A stretch of 64,000 nucleotides of DNA, from assembly GCA_947258495.1 (NCBI GenBank), contig CAMYIN010000097.1, positions 1-64,000 on the forward strand, given 5' to 3'. Made by a program: the position numbers and the translations under genes. This stretch comes from an uncultured Gammaproteobacteria bacterium. GTDB lineage: Bacteria > Pseudomonadota > Gammaproteobacteria > Arenicellales > JAANXG01. A model generated the notes under the pieces. The model made no database searches. It was given only the letters and a program-made list of their open reading frames with translations, and was not told where the DNA came from. Below, in pieces: positions 52,790 to 63,046 of the stretch. Positions within the stretch are counted from its first letter, which is position 1; each line of letters opens with the position of its first letter.

Positions 52790-53749
52790 CTACACCACGA
52801 CGTTCTGCGGTTTGCCATGCAGGTACGCGCGGATGTTTGCGACCACTATGTCTACGACCCGCTGTCGCGACGCACGCGCCGCCCAGGCGATGTGCGGGGT
52901 GACGATCAGATTCGGTATATCCGGATCCAGCAGCGGATTGCCGTCGACCGGCGGTTCCTGCGACAGCACATCCACGCCGGCGCCCGCTATGGTTCCATTG
53001 CGCAGTGCCTGCGCCAGCGCGCTTTCGTTGACGATCCCGCCGCGTGCAGTGTTGATCAGGATAGCGTCGTCCTTCATGAGCTGCAATTCCCGCTCCCCGA
53101 TCAGGTCCCTGGTCTCATCGGTGAGCGGACAATGTAGACTCACTATGTCCGCTTCCCGCAGTAATTGCTCGATGGGCACACGGCCAGGCTGCGGCGCGCC
53201 GCCCGGCCTCTGTCCGATCTTGACCGTGAGGCCGAAAGCGGGTGCGGCTTCGGCGACGCCCCGCCCGAGCGCGCCGTATCCTACGATGCCCAGGGTGAGG
53301 CCGGCGAGCTCGCGTATGGGAAAATCCAGCAGGCAGAAATGCGGGTGCCGCTGCCAGCGACCGTCGGCGACCGCGCGTTGGTACTGGGGCAGCCGCGTGG
53401 TGAGCGCCAGGATCAATGCGTACACGTGCTGCACGACGGAGGGGGTGCCGTAGTCGCGGACGTTGCACACCGTGATTCCGAGCCCTGTAGCCGCCTCCAG
53501 GTCGATGTTGTTGGTGCCGGTGGCGGCGATGACCACCAACTTAAGGTTTTTCGCCTGTGTCAGCGTACCGCGAGCCAGCGGAACCTTGTTGGAAATGACG
53601 ACGGTCGCGTCCCGCACCCGCGCCTGGATCTGGTCCCCGGCGGTGGTACCGAACGTGTTCCAGGAGATGGGAAATTCCTGCAGTGCGCTCAGGTCCAAGT
53701 CGCCGGGGTCGACCGTGTCGGTGTCGAGGAATACGCCGGCGAGGGTCAT
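52790..53749 (-). CDS. D-2-hydroxyacid dehydrogenase
   Basis: LGIVGYGALGRGVAEAAPAFGL Rossmann motif; VSLHCPLTDETRDLIG; INTARGGIVNE. Confidence 0.92.
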   Translation of the reverse strand: MTLAGVFLDTDTVDPGDLDLSALQEFPISWNTFGTTAGDQIQARVRDATVVISNKVPLARGTLTQAKNLKLVVIAATGTNNIDLEAATGLGITVCNVRDYGTPSVVQHVYALILALTTRLPQYQRAVADGRWQRHPHFCLLDFPIRELAGLTLGIVGYGALGRGVAEAAPAFGLTVKIGQRPGGAPQPGRVPIEQLLREADIVSLHCPLTDETRDLIGERELQLMKDDAILINTARGGIVNESALAQALRNGTIAGAGVDVLSQEPPVDGNPLLDPDIPNLIVTPHIAWAARASRQRVVDIVVANIRAYLHGKPQNVVV

Positions 53750-54237
53750 CGCAGATTATCGCAGTGAATCTGCTTCCACTTCGTCGCCCAGCGCTTTCCC
53801 CGCGTCACGGCTTCGGCCGACATCCTCCCTGCGAGTTGCTCGCGAACGTCGAGGGCCTGTCGGTGCCCGTTGATGGAAGCGACCGTGTACCACATGTAGG
53901 CACTGGCGTAGTCGGGTGCCGAGAACGCGGTGCTCCGGGCGTCGTCGTTGAAGAATCCCGAGAGCACGTTGCCCATTTCGTATTGCGCCGTGACGTCGCC
54001 CTGAATCGCTGCACGACAATACCAGTACAGGGCCTTAACGGTGCTGCGGCGCGGTCCCAGTCCGCAGCAGTAGGACTTTGCCAGCTGATACTGGGCCTGT
54101 GCGTCACCCTGCTCCGCCGCTGCGCGCCACTGCTCGCGGTTGTCGGGGGCGCGCTGCAACCCCCCGGCGCAACCCACCGAGGTCAACCCGAGGACGACGC
54201 AAACGATCAGCGGCAGGCATGCGGGCTTGGTGGTCAT
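53746..54237 (-). CDS. Sel1-repeat lipoprotein-like protein
   Basis: Lipobox-like VLGLTSVGC, Sel1-like AAEQGDAQAQYQLAKSY and AAIQGDVTAQYEMGNVL. Confidence 0.78.
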   Translation of the reverse strand: MTTKPACLPLIVCVVLGLTSVGCAGGLQRAPDNREQWRAAAEQGDAQAQYQLAKSYCCGLGPRRSTVKALYWYCRAAIQGDVTAQYEMGNVLSGFFNDDARSTAFSAPDYASAYMWYTVASINGHRQALDVREQLAGRMSAEAVTRGKRWATKWKQIHCDNLR

Positions 54238-54517
54238 CGGCACTCCCTTTATCATTATCGGCATCGCGACCATTGTGCCACGGCATTTGCGACGTCCTCA
54301 ACCGGATCGCAGAGGAACCTGGCGCATTGTGGCGCGCACCGGAATTCGATGATCCTGAAACAAAAACGCTGGCTTCGCACCGCTTGACACACCGACGGCA
54401 TAGAGATGTCCGTTGCGTTCTTGCGTCGCGATCTTGGAACGCCGCATCAACGCAACGCCGAGGACCGCCGAGCTCCGCGACGGGCGCGGACCGCGCGACG
54501 GCCGGGATGAGCAGGTG

Positions 54518-55135
54518 ATGTACGTGTCGTGTCTGGATCTGGAGGGTGTGCTGGTGCCTGAAATCTGGTTGAACGTCGCAGAGCATACGGGACTGGATGC
54601 TCTCGCGTTGACGACGCGCGATATGTCGGATTACGACCAGCTGATGCGCCACCGCCTAGGTGTAATCCAGAAAAACGGCCTGCGCTACAGCGACATTCAG
54701 CGTGTCATTGCGGGGATGGCTCCCCTGGACGGCGCCCTGGAGTTCCTGGATTGGCTGCGCGAGCGCAGTCAAGTGATAATCCTTTCGGACACGTTCTACC
54801 AGTTTGCCGGGCCGCTCATGCGCCAGTTACGCTGGCCGACCCTGTTTTGTAACGAACTTCTGCTCCATGACGACGGACGTATCGGCGGCTATCGATTGCG
54901 CCAGGCGGACCAGAAACGTCGTGCGATCGAGGCGCTGCATCGATTGAACTTCGTGGTCGTCGCCGCCGGTGATTCCTACAACGATACCACCATGCTGGCG
55001 GAGGCGGACCGCGGCATCCTGTTTCGTCCGCCGGCGCAGATGGCGACGGAATTTCCCCAATACCCGGTTACCGTCGACTACGACGAGTTGCGCCGGGCGT
55101 TCGAGCACGCGGCGTCGGAGCTCAACGTTCGTTAG
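54518..55135 (+). CDS. thrH: bifunctional phosphoserine phosphatase/homoserine phosphotransferase ThrH
   Basis: MYVSCLDLEGVLVPEIWLNVAEHTGLDAL; AGDSYNDTTMLAEAD. Confidence 0.93.
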   Translation: MYVSCLDLEGVLVPEIWLNVAEHTGLDALALTTRDMSDYDQLMRHRLGVIQKNGLRYSDIQRVIAGMAPLDGALEFLDWLRERSQVIILSDTFYQFAGPLMRQLRWPTLFCNELLLHDDGRIGGYRLRQADQKRRAIEALHRLNFVVVAAGDSYNDTTMLAEADRGILFRPPAQMATEFPQYPVTVDYDELRRAFEHAASELNVR

Positions 55136-56510
55136 TCGAGCAGAGACCGGTGGAAACCGCTTCACCAGTCGGTTCGGATTCCTTGTTTTCGAGCGGGATC
55201 TGCGCCGACACCGTCGTCCCTTGCCGCGGCCGGCTTTCCACGATCAAGCGGCCGCCGTGCGCCTCGACGATCAGGCGACACAAATACAGTCCCAATCCGT
55301 AGCCGCCCGTCCGCCGCTGGCGCGAGCGGTCGGCGCGGAAAAACGGTTCCGTCACGTGGCCCAGGTCCTGGGGCGGGATCCCCTCACCGTGATCGCGCAC
55401 CCGTATGCAAACGCTCCGTTGGCCGGTTTTGACCGACAACTCCGGGCCGCGTTGGGCGCCCCTGCTGTGTCGCACCGCATTCGACAGCAGGTTTACGATC
55501 AACAGCTTGATGCGCGACGCGTCCAGCATGACGTAGTCGTCGCCTTCGGGTAGCCGCGTGCGGATGCCGGCGCCGGGAAAGTGCATCTCGAGGACCTCGT
55601 CGACCAACTGGCGCAGGGATACAGGTGTGCGATTCAATATCGCGTGGCCGCTGTTCAGCCGTTCGGTCTCGAGTATCTCCGATATCAGCGCCTCCATCTC
55701 TCCCAGATCGTTGATCAAGTTCTGTTTCAATGCGGAGTTTTCCAGTAATTCGGTGGAAACACGCGCCCGCGTAATCGGCGTGCGGAGTTCGTGGCTGACA
55801 GAAAGAAGAAGTTGTCGTTTGGCTTCCAGCATGCGTTGGATTTCGTCGGCCATGGCATTGATGCTGCGGCCGAGGTCTCCCAGCTCGTCTTTGCGGTCGA
55901 TCGGGATGCGCTGTTGCAAATCACCCGCGCCGAAACGCCGTACCGCATCATTGATCACGTGTACCGGTCGAAAAAGGCGCCGGATCAATCGGTACATGGT
56001 ATACAGCGCCGCCAACACACCGGCCATGGCCGCAAGAACCACCCATAGCGCATGCCTCGGTCCGGATTGCTTGGGAATGGACAGAAACGCAACGTGTCGA
56101 CCCAGTCGCGTTCGCAACACCAGGCGGTCGCGGTAATCGCCTATAGCAAACGCACGCATTGGCGTGTTTACGGTGGGTCCGTGGCGGGGGCGACGGAAGC
56201 GGATCTCGGCGAGATCCAGGTCTCCGTTTCCGGAGGACCAGTTCATCTCCGGACCGCGGATGTAGATTTCGATACCGGCGCGCTCCGCCAGGCGCCGGGC
56301 GCGCTCGCGGTCCGGCGGGTCACCCAGCTCCCTTTGCACGTAGTGAAGGTACTGGGTCAGATGGGGTCGCAGGTTACGGTCGAATTGATGCTTGAGGGCG
56401 AAGCCTATGGTGATATTGAGGACGAAAAGTATGAAAATGCCTGCCGCCAGAAACAACAACATGAGGCGCGCGGCAAGGCTGTAACGCAGCTTGGAGAGCC
56501 AGTCTTTCAA
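55122..56510 (-). CDS. two-component sensor histidine kinase
   Basis: Two TMs, HAMP, H-box LSVSHELRTPITRARV, HATPase G-boxes; overlaps response regulator stop (ATGA). Confidence 0.93.
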   Translation of the reverse strand: MKDWLSKLRYSLAARLMLLFLAAGIFILFVLNITIGFALKHQFDRNLRPHLTQYLHYVQRELGDPPDRERARRLAERAGIEIYIRGPEMNWSSGNGDLDLAEIRFRRPRHGPTVNTPMRAFAIGDYRDRLVLRTRLGRHVAFLSIPKQSGPRHALWVVLAAMAGVLAALYTMYRLIRRLFRPVHVINDAVRRFGAGDLQQRIPIDRKDELGDLGRSINAMADEIQRMLEAKRQLLLSVSHELRTPITRARVSTELLENSALKQNLINDLGEMEALISEILETERLNSGHAILNRTPVSLRQLVDEVLEMHFPGAGIRTRLPEGDDYVMLDASRIKLLIVNLLSNAVRHSRGAQRGPELSVKTGQRSVCIRVRDHGEGIPPQDLGHVTEPFFRADRSRQRRTGGYGLGLYLCRLIVEAHGGRLIVESRPRQGTTVSAQIPLENKESEPTGEAVSTGLCSTNER

Positions 56511-57181
56511 TTACCTGGACCGATGAACGCGTAGCCGGAACCCCAGACGGTCTTGATGTATTCCGTGGGCCTCAACTTCTGGCGCAGTCGACTCACCAGA
56601 ATGTCCACCGATCGGGAATAGATGTCGGCATCGACCCCTTTCAGTGCGGAGAGGATGTCGTCGCGCGTAAAATTTTTTCCCGGAGACCGGACGAGCAACG
56701 CAAGCAGCTGATATTCCATTGTTGTCAGACGCAGCGGACGGTCCGCCAAAGACACCTGCTGTTTTCCCAGGTCGACTTCCAGTGCTCCAAAACGCAACAC
56801 CGTCTTTTGCCGATACGGGCGGGTGACGCGTTTGAGCACGTTCTGCACGCGCGCGACCAACTCTCTGGGTTCGAACGGTTTCGGCAGATAATCGTCGGCG
56901 CCGATTTCGAGACCGACCACGCGATCCATGACGTCCCCGCGTGCGGTGAGCATGACGATGGGAATATCGCTGTTTCTGCGAATGCGTCTGCACAACGCGA
57001 ATCCGTCTTGTTGCGGAAGCATGACGTCCAGAATGAGCAGATCAAAATCCTCGTCTCGCAGCCGTTTCAGCCCGTCGGCCGGATGCAGCGCGTTATCGAG
57101 CGTCATGTCGAACCTGGAGAAATACTGCCGCAGCGGCTCAGCCAGTTTTTCGTCGTCGTCGATGAGCAGTATCTTGGTCAT
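56507..57181 (-). CDS. OmpR-family response regulator
   Basis: Receiver LIDDDEKLAEPL, LLILDVMLPQQDG, winged-helix C-terminus GSGYAFIGP. Confidence 0.94.
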   Translation of the reverse strand: MTKILLIDDDEKLAEPLRQYFSRFDMTLDNALHPADGLKRLRDEDFDLLILDVMLPQQDGFALCRRIRRNSDIPIVMLTARGDVMDRVVGLEIGADDYLPKPFEPRELVARVQNVLKRVTRPYRQKTVLRFGALEVDLGKQQVSLADRPLRLTTMEYQLLALLVRSPGKNFTRDDILSALKGVDADIYSRSVDILVSRLRQKLRPTEYIKTVWGSGYAFIGPGN

Positions 57182-57261
57182 ACCGAGAAACGGACGGTGT
57201 TTGCTGTCGTGCGGCAGCACAGCTTGGGGTAACGCAAGGCGCGCAGTGTAGCAGATGCGAC

Positions 57262-57379
57262 CCTAGGAGCCTGTCCGCGTATTCTGCCCGTAGCGAGAAT
57301 GTGGGAGGGTGAGACCAGTTGGTCGAAGATTCGAGGAGAATAGCCAGCTATCTGACAAGAAGCTTCGGCAAAGTGGGCC
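57262..57379. repeat. hairpin-rich dispersed-repeat or IS-end-like sequence
   Basis: Short IR ATTCT..AGAAT (57281-57300), long imperfect stem GACCAGTTGGTCGAAGATTCG / AGAAGCTTCGGCAAAGTGGGCC (57313-57379) with inner ATAG-CCAG-CTAT. Confidence 0.4.
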
Positions 57380-57402
57380 GCTGACGCCGGTCGACGCTGA
57401 GG

Positions 57403-57876
57403 CTAGCGCTGCCAGCGGCCTGCTTTGCCCCGCATCCGATGCGCAAGCCAGTCTCGTATCTGTTGTTTCTGGTCCGCCCGCAGAGTGTCCGTAAACGACG
57501 CGATCGCGGCGATCACTTCCGGGGCGCGCCGCTCGAGAATTCCGACGTTCTGCCGTACCACTTCCAGGGCCGAGTTCTGATCCAAAGTGGGAGACCCGAG
57601 CAATCCCAGTAACTGTTCTCTGCCGTCGCGCCGCTGCCTGCGCACGTCCCTGCGGAATCGATGCAGTTGTTCCATGGCCCCGTCAAGTTTGGCTTCCTGT
57701 GCATCGGTGAGATCTAATTCTTCCTGCAGCCGATCCAGTAAGTGAGCGCCATGGTGGCCGCCAAAATAGCCCGGTCCTGCGGTTGGGCCGCCACGCCAGT
57801 TATGGGCGAACGCCACGCCGCCCAGGATCGTCGCGCCCAGTACTCCTGCAATGGCAAGCTTGCTCGCGATGTTCAT
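57403..57876 (-). CDS. Spy/CpxP-like periplasmic protein
   Basis: Signal peptide, helical LDLTDAQEAKLDGAMEQLHRFRRDVRRQRRDGREQLL; upstream of the response regulator on the same strand. Confidence 0.75.
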   Translation of the reverse strand: MNIASKLAIAGVLGATILGGVAFAHNWRGGPTAGPGYFGGHHGAHLLDRLQEELDLTDAQEAKLDGAMEQLHRFRRDVRRQRRDGREQLLGLLGSPTLDQNSALEVVRQNVGILERRAPEVIAAIASFTDTLRADQKQQIRDWLAHRMRGKAGRWQR

Positions 57877-58019
57877 GCGTCGGTCTCCTGTAGTGAATTG
57901 AATTGTGCGTTCATGCTAACCACTCGCCGGCGGGCGTTCTTTTCCGAACGGTAACGATGTGTATCAATTTGTAACAGGAAACGGGATGGCGTGCGGCCGT
58001 TTCGAGGGGCGAAACCGAA

Positions 58020-58421
58020 TTACTGCGTTCGTTTTCTTTTGCGCATCGCTCTCCGCTCGCGCGACGACGGTGCTTGACGGTCGTAGACAATTTGTGCCGC
58101 GAGCGTGCGGCGCTCGCCGGCAAGGCGGGCACGCTCGGAGATGCTGTGGTCGGATTCGGTGTAGAGCGCCGACGCGTCGTCTGCGGAACCCCGTTTCGCG
58201 GACAAGGCGTCCACCCTAACTACCCAGGTGTAGTGCCCGCGACGGATCTCGAGCGCGTCGCCGACCGCGACAGTCTTCGCCGGTTTGGCGCGACCCCCGT
58301 TGACGTGCACCTTTCCGCCCTTCACCGCGGCCGCGGCGAGCTGGCGGGTCTTGAAGAACCTGGCGGCCCACAGCCACTTATCCAGGCGCGTGTGGGAAAC
58401 CTTGCGATTATCATCGGCCAT
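58020..58421 (-). CDS. hslR: S4-domain RNA-binding heat shock protein (Hsp15/HslR)
   Basis: TRLDKWLWAARFFKTRQLAAAAVKGGKVHVNGGRAKPAKTVAVGDALEI. Confidence 0.92.
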   Translation of the reverse strand: MADDNRKVSHTRLDKWLWAARFFKTRQLAAAAVKGGKVHVNGGRAKPAKTVAVGDALEIRRGHYTWVVRVDALSAKRGSADDASALYTESDHSISERARLAGERRTLAAQIVYDRQAPSSRERRAMRKRKRTQ

Positions 58422-58720
58422 GGTCGTCGTCGGAGGGCCGTCAGTCGTCGGCGGTGGAAACCGCGGAGCAGTGGCCGCGTTTGTCTGCGGAATGCGCTTG
58501 TGGTGGTGTCACGTTGTCGAATTGTAGGCAAACTGCCCCGGTGCGGTAAGTCCAACGCGACAGGTGCTTCGGAGAGGCGTTGGTCGAATCCACGAAGCCC
58601 GGCGTTGCCGGTACGAATTGCCCCTATCGGCACGAGCTCAAGGCGTAATGTTGAATTGCGCCGCGCGGGCGGATAAGTGCTATCATCTCCAGGTTAACGT
58701 AAACCTCCTTTTCCTCTCGC

Positions 58721-59833
58721 ATGTTTTCCAGGCTCCCAGTTCGTGGCGCGCGCATCGTCCTTCGCCGCCTTTGTGCCGCTTTCGCCGTGTTTGCGTTTGC
58801 CGCCGTGTCGCAATCGGCCCATACCCAGGACAAGACACCGACCGCACCGCCGCCCGCGCTGGTGCAGGTCGCGGAAGCGCAACAAATACACATGGCGCCT
58901 ACCGTGTGGATGCCGGGGGCGATCGTCAGCCGCGACGACGCGCGCGTCGCCGCGGAGGTCGAAGGCCGGCTGGTTGAGGTCGCCGACGTCGGCGAACGCG
59001 TTGCCGGCAATGATCCCATCGCCCGCATTGACGATACCGATCTCAAGATCGAGTTCGCCGAGGCGCGCGCGGTGCTTTTACGCGAGCGGGCAAAGTTGCA
59101 GTTCGCCGAGCAGGAACGCTCGCGCCTGCAGGGTCTTGCCGGCAAGGGCCTCGTGACCAAGAGCCGTTTGGATCAGGCACGGGCGGAGCGGGATGCGGCG
59201 CAGGGTGAATGGCAGGTGGCGCGAGCGCGGCTCGACGCGGCGGAGGATCGGCTGGCCGACACCGTCCTGCGCGCGCCGTTCGCGGGCGTTGTCGCGGAAC
59301 GTTATCGCCGCTCCGGAGAAAGAGTGGACGTGGGCACCGAAGTTCTGCGTTTGGTGAGTCCGGAATCGCTCGAAGCGCAGACGCGCGTACCGCCATCGAG
59401 CCTGCCACACGTTACCATCGGGTCGGCGATGCGGGTGCGCGCCAACCCTTCCGAGACCGACGCGCGCGTACGCGCCGTGGTGCCGGTCGGCGACGACCGG
59501 TCGAGGTTGTACGAGGTGCGACTCACACTCGACAACGTCCACTGGCCGGCGGGCACCGTGGTGCGGGTGTCGGTGCCGACGGCGAAGCCGAGAAGCGTGG
59601 TTGCGGTTCCCCGTGATGCACTGGTTTTACGGCAGGACGGCGTCTCCGTGTTTCGAGTCGGCGACGACCACACCGCGCAACTGATCCCGGTCACCACCGG
59701 TCTGGCCGATGAGAGCATGATCGAGGTTCACGGCGACATCGCACCCGGCGATCGCGTCATTACCCGCGGCGGGGAACGGTTGCGCCCGGGCCAGCCATTG
59801 AAGCTCATGCCGCCGGTGAAGCCGAAGCCATGA
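58721..59833 (+). CDS. RND efflux periplasmic adaptor (MFP)
   Basis: Signal peptide, lipoyl/hairpin region, VAAEVEGRLVEVADVGERV...DTVLRAPFAGVVAERY. Confidence 0.93.
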   Translation: MFSRLPVRGARIVLRRLCAAFAVFAFAAVSQSAHTQDKTPTAPPPALVQVAEAQQIHMAPTVWMPGAIVSRDDARVAAEVEGRLVEVADVGERVAGNDPIARIDDTDLKIEFAEARAVLLRERAKLQFAEQERSRLQGLAGKGLVTKSRLDQARAERDAAQGEWQVARARLDAAEDRLADTVLRAPFAGVVAERYRRSGERVDVGTEVLRLVSPESLEAQTRVPPSSLPHVTIGSAMRVRANPSETDARVRAVVPVGDDRSRLYEVRLTLDNVHWPAGTVVRVSVPTAKPRSVVAVPRDALVLRQDGVSVFRVGDDHTAQLIPVTTGLADESMIEVHGDIAPGDRVITRGGERLRPGQPLKLMPPVKPKP

Positions 59834-62800
59834 ACCCGACGCGGCTGGCTCTCTCCAACCCGGTGGCGGTCATCGTCGCGCTCCTGCTGGTGCTGCTGTT
59901 CGGCGGCATCAGTCTGTCGCGGCTACCGGTGCAGTTGACCCCCGATATTGAGAAACCCGAGATCACCGTGCGTCAGTCTTGGCGCGCGGCGGCGCCGGAG
60001 GAAGTGGAGGCGGAACTCGTCGAAGCGCAGGAAGAAGTGTTCCGGGGCCTGCCGGGAGTGACCAAGATCGTCTCCAAGGCCAGCCGTGGCCAGTCGGAAA
60101 TCACTTTGACCTTCGACGTCGATACCAGCCTGGAACGAAACCTGCTCGAGGTCTTGAATCGCCTCAATCGCGTAGCGAGCTACCCCGAAGACGCGGACGA
60201 GCCCGTCATCAGCGCCGTCGGCGGCGACAGCCGCGCCATCGCCTGGTTCATCGTGAAAACCGCCGCGAACAACCCCCGACCCATCGACAGCTACCAGGAT
60301 TTCATGGAAGAGGTGGTGCAAGCGCGATTCGAACGTGTCCCGGGGGTGGCGTTGTCCGAGGTCTACGGTGGTCGGGAGACGGAAATCCGCGTGACTTTCG
60401 ATCCCTATGTGGCTGCGAGCCTGGGGGTGGAGCTGCCGCGGGCGGCGCAGCTCGCAGGCAGCGGTAAAGACGCCTCGGGGGGGTTTACCGACATCGGCAA
60501 GCGTCGCTACACGGTGCGCTTCGCCGGGACCTATCCCGTGGAAGAGCTGCAGGAGATGGTGATTGAGTGGCGCGACGGTCGACCCATCCAGCTCCGGGAC
60601 GTGGCCGAGGTGGAAACGCGCCTGGTCGACCGCGACAGCTTCGTTACCACCAACGGTACGGCATCGATTGCGGTGAACGCCCACCGGGAGCAGGGCGTCA
60701 ACGTGCTCGCAGTCATGGCGGGGTTGCGGGACGCGGTCGCGGAGCTACAGCAGGGGCCCTTGCAGCGCGCCGGCCTGACGATCGAACAGGTCTACGACGA
60801 GACCACGTATATCGACAAATCCATAGAAATGCTGCGTAATAATCTGATTGTCGGCATGCTGCTGGCGATCGGCGTTTTATGGTGGTTCTTGCGTAAGTTT
60901 CGCGCCACCTTGATGGTGGCGGTGGCGATACCTCTGTCTTTGTTCGTGGCGTTCATGTTCATGGACGCCCTGGGGCGAACCCTCAACGTTATTTCTCTGG
61001 CTGGGCTGGCGTTCGCCGTGGGCATGGTATTGGACGCCAGCATCGTGGTGTTGGAGAACATCATGCGCCTGCGGGAATCGGGCGAAGCTCCGGCTCGGGC
61101 GGCGGAACGCGGCGCGCTTCAGGTATGGGGCGCACTGCTGGCGTCGACCGCAACCACCGTAGCCATCTTTCTCCCCGTGGTGTTTCTGGAAAACGAGATC
61201 GGGCAGCTATTCGGCGACCTGGCGCTGACCATCGCCGCGGCCATCATTGCGTCTCTGGTCATCGCGCTGACGATCATACCGACGGCGGCGAGCCAACTGA
61301 TACGCAGCAAATCGATCCGGGACCCTCACCATCACTGGTGGGAGGCGGGTTGCCGCCTGGTCATGCAGCTCACCGCCACGCCGGCGAGGAGGTGGTCCTG
61401 GATAGCGGTGCTGCTCACGGTTCCCATAGTGATCGTTTATCTGCTTTTTCCCAAAGCCGACTATCTGCCCGAGGGCAACCGCAATCTGGTCTTCGCCTTC
61501 ATCGTTCCGCCCCCCGGCTCGAGCGTCGACTACATCGACAAGGAAATGGGCCAGATCCTGGCGGATCGGCTGGCCCCCTTCATGACCGGCGAGCGCGAGC
61601 CCAGGGTCCGCTACTACTTTTTCGTGACCTTCTCCCGCGGCACCTTCATAGGGGCGCGGACCCGGGATCCGGCGCGCACCGCTGAGCTGGTCGCGGTGGT
61701 GAACGAAGTCGTCCAGGGTTTCCCGGACACCATCGCGTTTGCCAGGCGCGCGTCGTTGTTCGGGGGGCTGTCGGGGGGCAACACCGTCGAGGTCGACATT
61801 CAATCGAACGACGTACCGGCGCTGCTGGAAGCGGCGCGCACGGGCCTCGGGGTCATTGCCGGCGTGCTGCCCGGCGCCAGGGTCCGGCCGTTGCCCGGGG
61901 TGGTGCTTGCCGAGCCCGAGTTGCGCTTGATCCCGGATGAGCAACGCATCGCCGAGGCGGGGTGGGACCGGGGCATCATGACGGCGGTGATCCGCGCCCT
62001 CGGGGACGGACTGTTCGTGGGCGACTACTTCGACGGCGATAAGCGCCGCGACATCATACTGCGCGCCCAGCCCTGGAAGACCCCGGAGGAACTGGCGGCG
62101 ATTCCGCTGGCAACGCCCGACAGTGGCGTGGTGCCGGTCGGGGAGCTGGTGCGCATTGCGCGCACCGCGGGACCCAACGAGATCCGCCGGGTGAATCGCC
62201 GGCGCACCATCACTTTGCAGGTCACGCCGCCGGAAGGCATGGCGCTGGAGACGGTGATCCGCACGCTGCAGAAGCAGGCGGAACCCGCGATCAAGAATGC
62301 GTTGCCGGAGGACGGCGCCATCAGTTACTCGGGATCGGCGGATAAACTCGACGTCGCCGTGCAGACCATGGGCGGCACCTTCCTTCTCGCCATCGTCATA
62401 CTTTATCTTCTCATCAGCGCCTTGTTCCGTTCATTCATCGACAGTTTGCTCGTGATCCTGGTCATACCTCTGGCCACCGTGGGGGGTGTGGTGGCCGTCG
62501 ATTTGGTGAACCGCGTCGTTCCCCAGCCCATGGACCTGTTGACCATGATCGGATTCATCATTCTGCTGGGACTGGTGGTGAACAACGCCATTCTCCTGGT
62601 GCATCAGACGCGGGCGGCGGAACGGGAAGGCACGGCCAGGCGTGACGCCGTCGAGCAGGCCGTGCACCTGCGGTTGCGGCCGATACTCATGAGCACCTTG
62701 ACCAGCCTGTTCGGCATGTTGCCGCTGCTGTTGAATCCCGGAGCGGGCAGCGAGCTGTACCGTGGCCTGGCGGCGGTGATCGTCGGCGGCTTGAGCGTGA

Positions 62801-62898
62801 GTACCGTCTTTACCCTGATCCTGCTTCCCAGTCTGCTGCGCTTGGGTGAATCGAGGAAAGAAGCGCAAAGTGCGTCGCCCGCGCCGGCCGTCTCCTGA
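59830..62898 (+). CDS. RND efflux permease
   Basis: 1022 aa, two RND repeats, coupled ATGA overlap with adaptor, FAVGMVLDASIVVLENI. Confidence 0.95.
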   Translation: MNPTRLALSNPVAVIVALLLVLLFGGISLSRLPVQLTPDIEKPEITVRQSWRAAAPEEVEAELVEAQEEVFRGLPGVTKIVSKASRGQSEITLTFDVDTSLERNLLEVLNRLNRVASYPEDADEPVISAVGGDSRAIAWFIVKTAANNPRPIDSYQDFMEEVVQARFERVPGVALSEVYGGRETEIRVTFDPYVAASLGVELPRAAQLAGSGKDASGGFTDIGKRRYTVRFAGTYPVEELQEMVIEWRDGRPIQLRDVAEVETRLVDRDSFVTTNGTASIAVNAHREQGVNVLAVMAGLRDAVAELQQGPLQRAGLTIEQVYDETTYIDKSIEMLRNNLIVGMLLAIGVLWWFLRKFRATLMVAVAIPLSLFVAFMFMDALGRTLNVISLAGLAFAVGMVLDASIVVLENIMRLRESGEAPARAAERGALQVWGALLASTATTVAIFLPVVFLENEIGQLFGDLALTIAAAIIASLVIALTIIPTAASQLIRSKSIRDPHHHWWEAGCRLVMQLTATPARRWSWIAVLLTVPIVIVYLLFPKADYLPEGNRNLVFAFIVPPPGSSVDYIDKEMGQILADRLAPFMTGEREPRVRYYFFVTFSRGTFIGARTRDPARTAELVAVVNEVVQGFPDTIAFARRASLFGGLSGGNTVEVDIQSNDVPALLEAARTGLGVIAGVLPGARVRPLPGVVLAEPELRLIPDEQRIAEAGWDRGIMTAVIRALGDGLFVGDYFDGDKRRDIILRAQPWKTPEELAAIPLATPDSGVVPVGELVRIARTAGPNEIRRVNRRRTITLQVTPPEGMALETVIRTLQKQAEPAIKNALPEDGAISYSGSADKLDVAVQTMGGTFLLAIVILYLLISALFRSFIDSLLVILVIPLATVGGVVAVDLVNRVVPQPMDLLTMIGFIILLGLVVNNAILLVHQTRAAEREGTARRDAVEQAVHLRLRPILMSTLTSLFGMLPLLLNPGAGSELYRGLAAVIVGGLSVSTVFTLILLPSLLRLGESRKEAQSASPAPAVS

Positions 62899-63046
62899 TT
62901 GCGACGTCGCATATCTGTGCGATCGCCGCAAGGTCAATTCCGGTCTGCACGCTACGGTTGTCCAAGGCGTGGACGCCGGCAGCAATCTACGGTTGCGTGC
63001 GTACATCTTTGCACCGCTCCCACGGACGTGCCTTAGGTGTTAGGCC

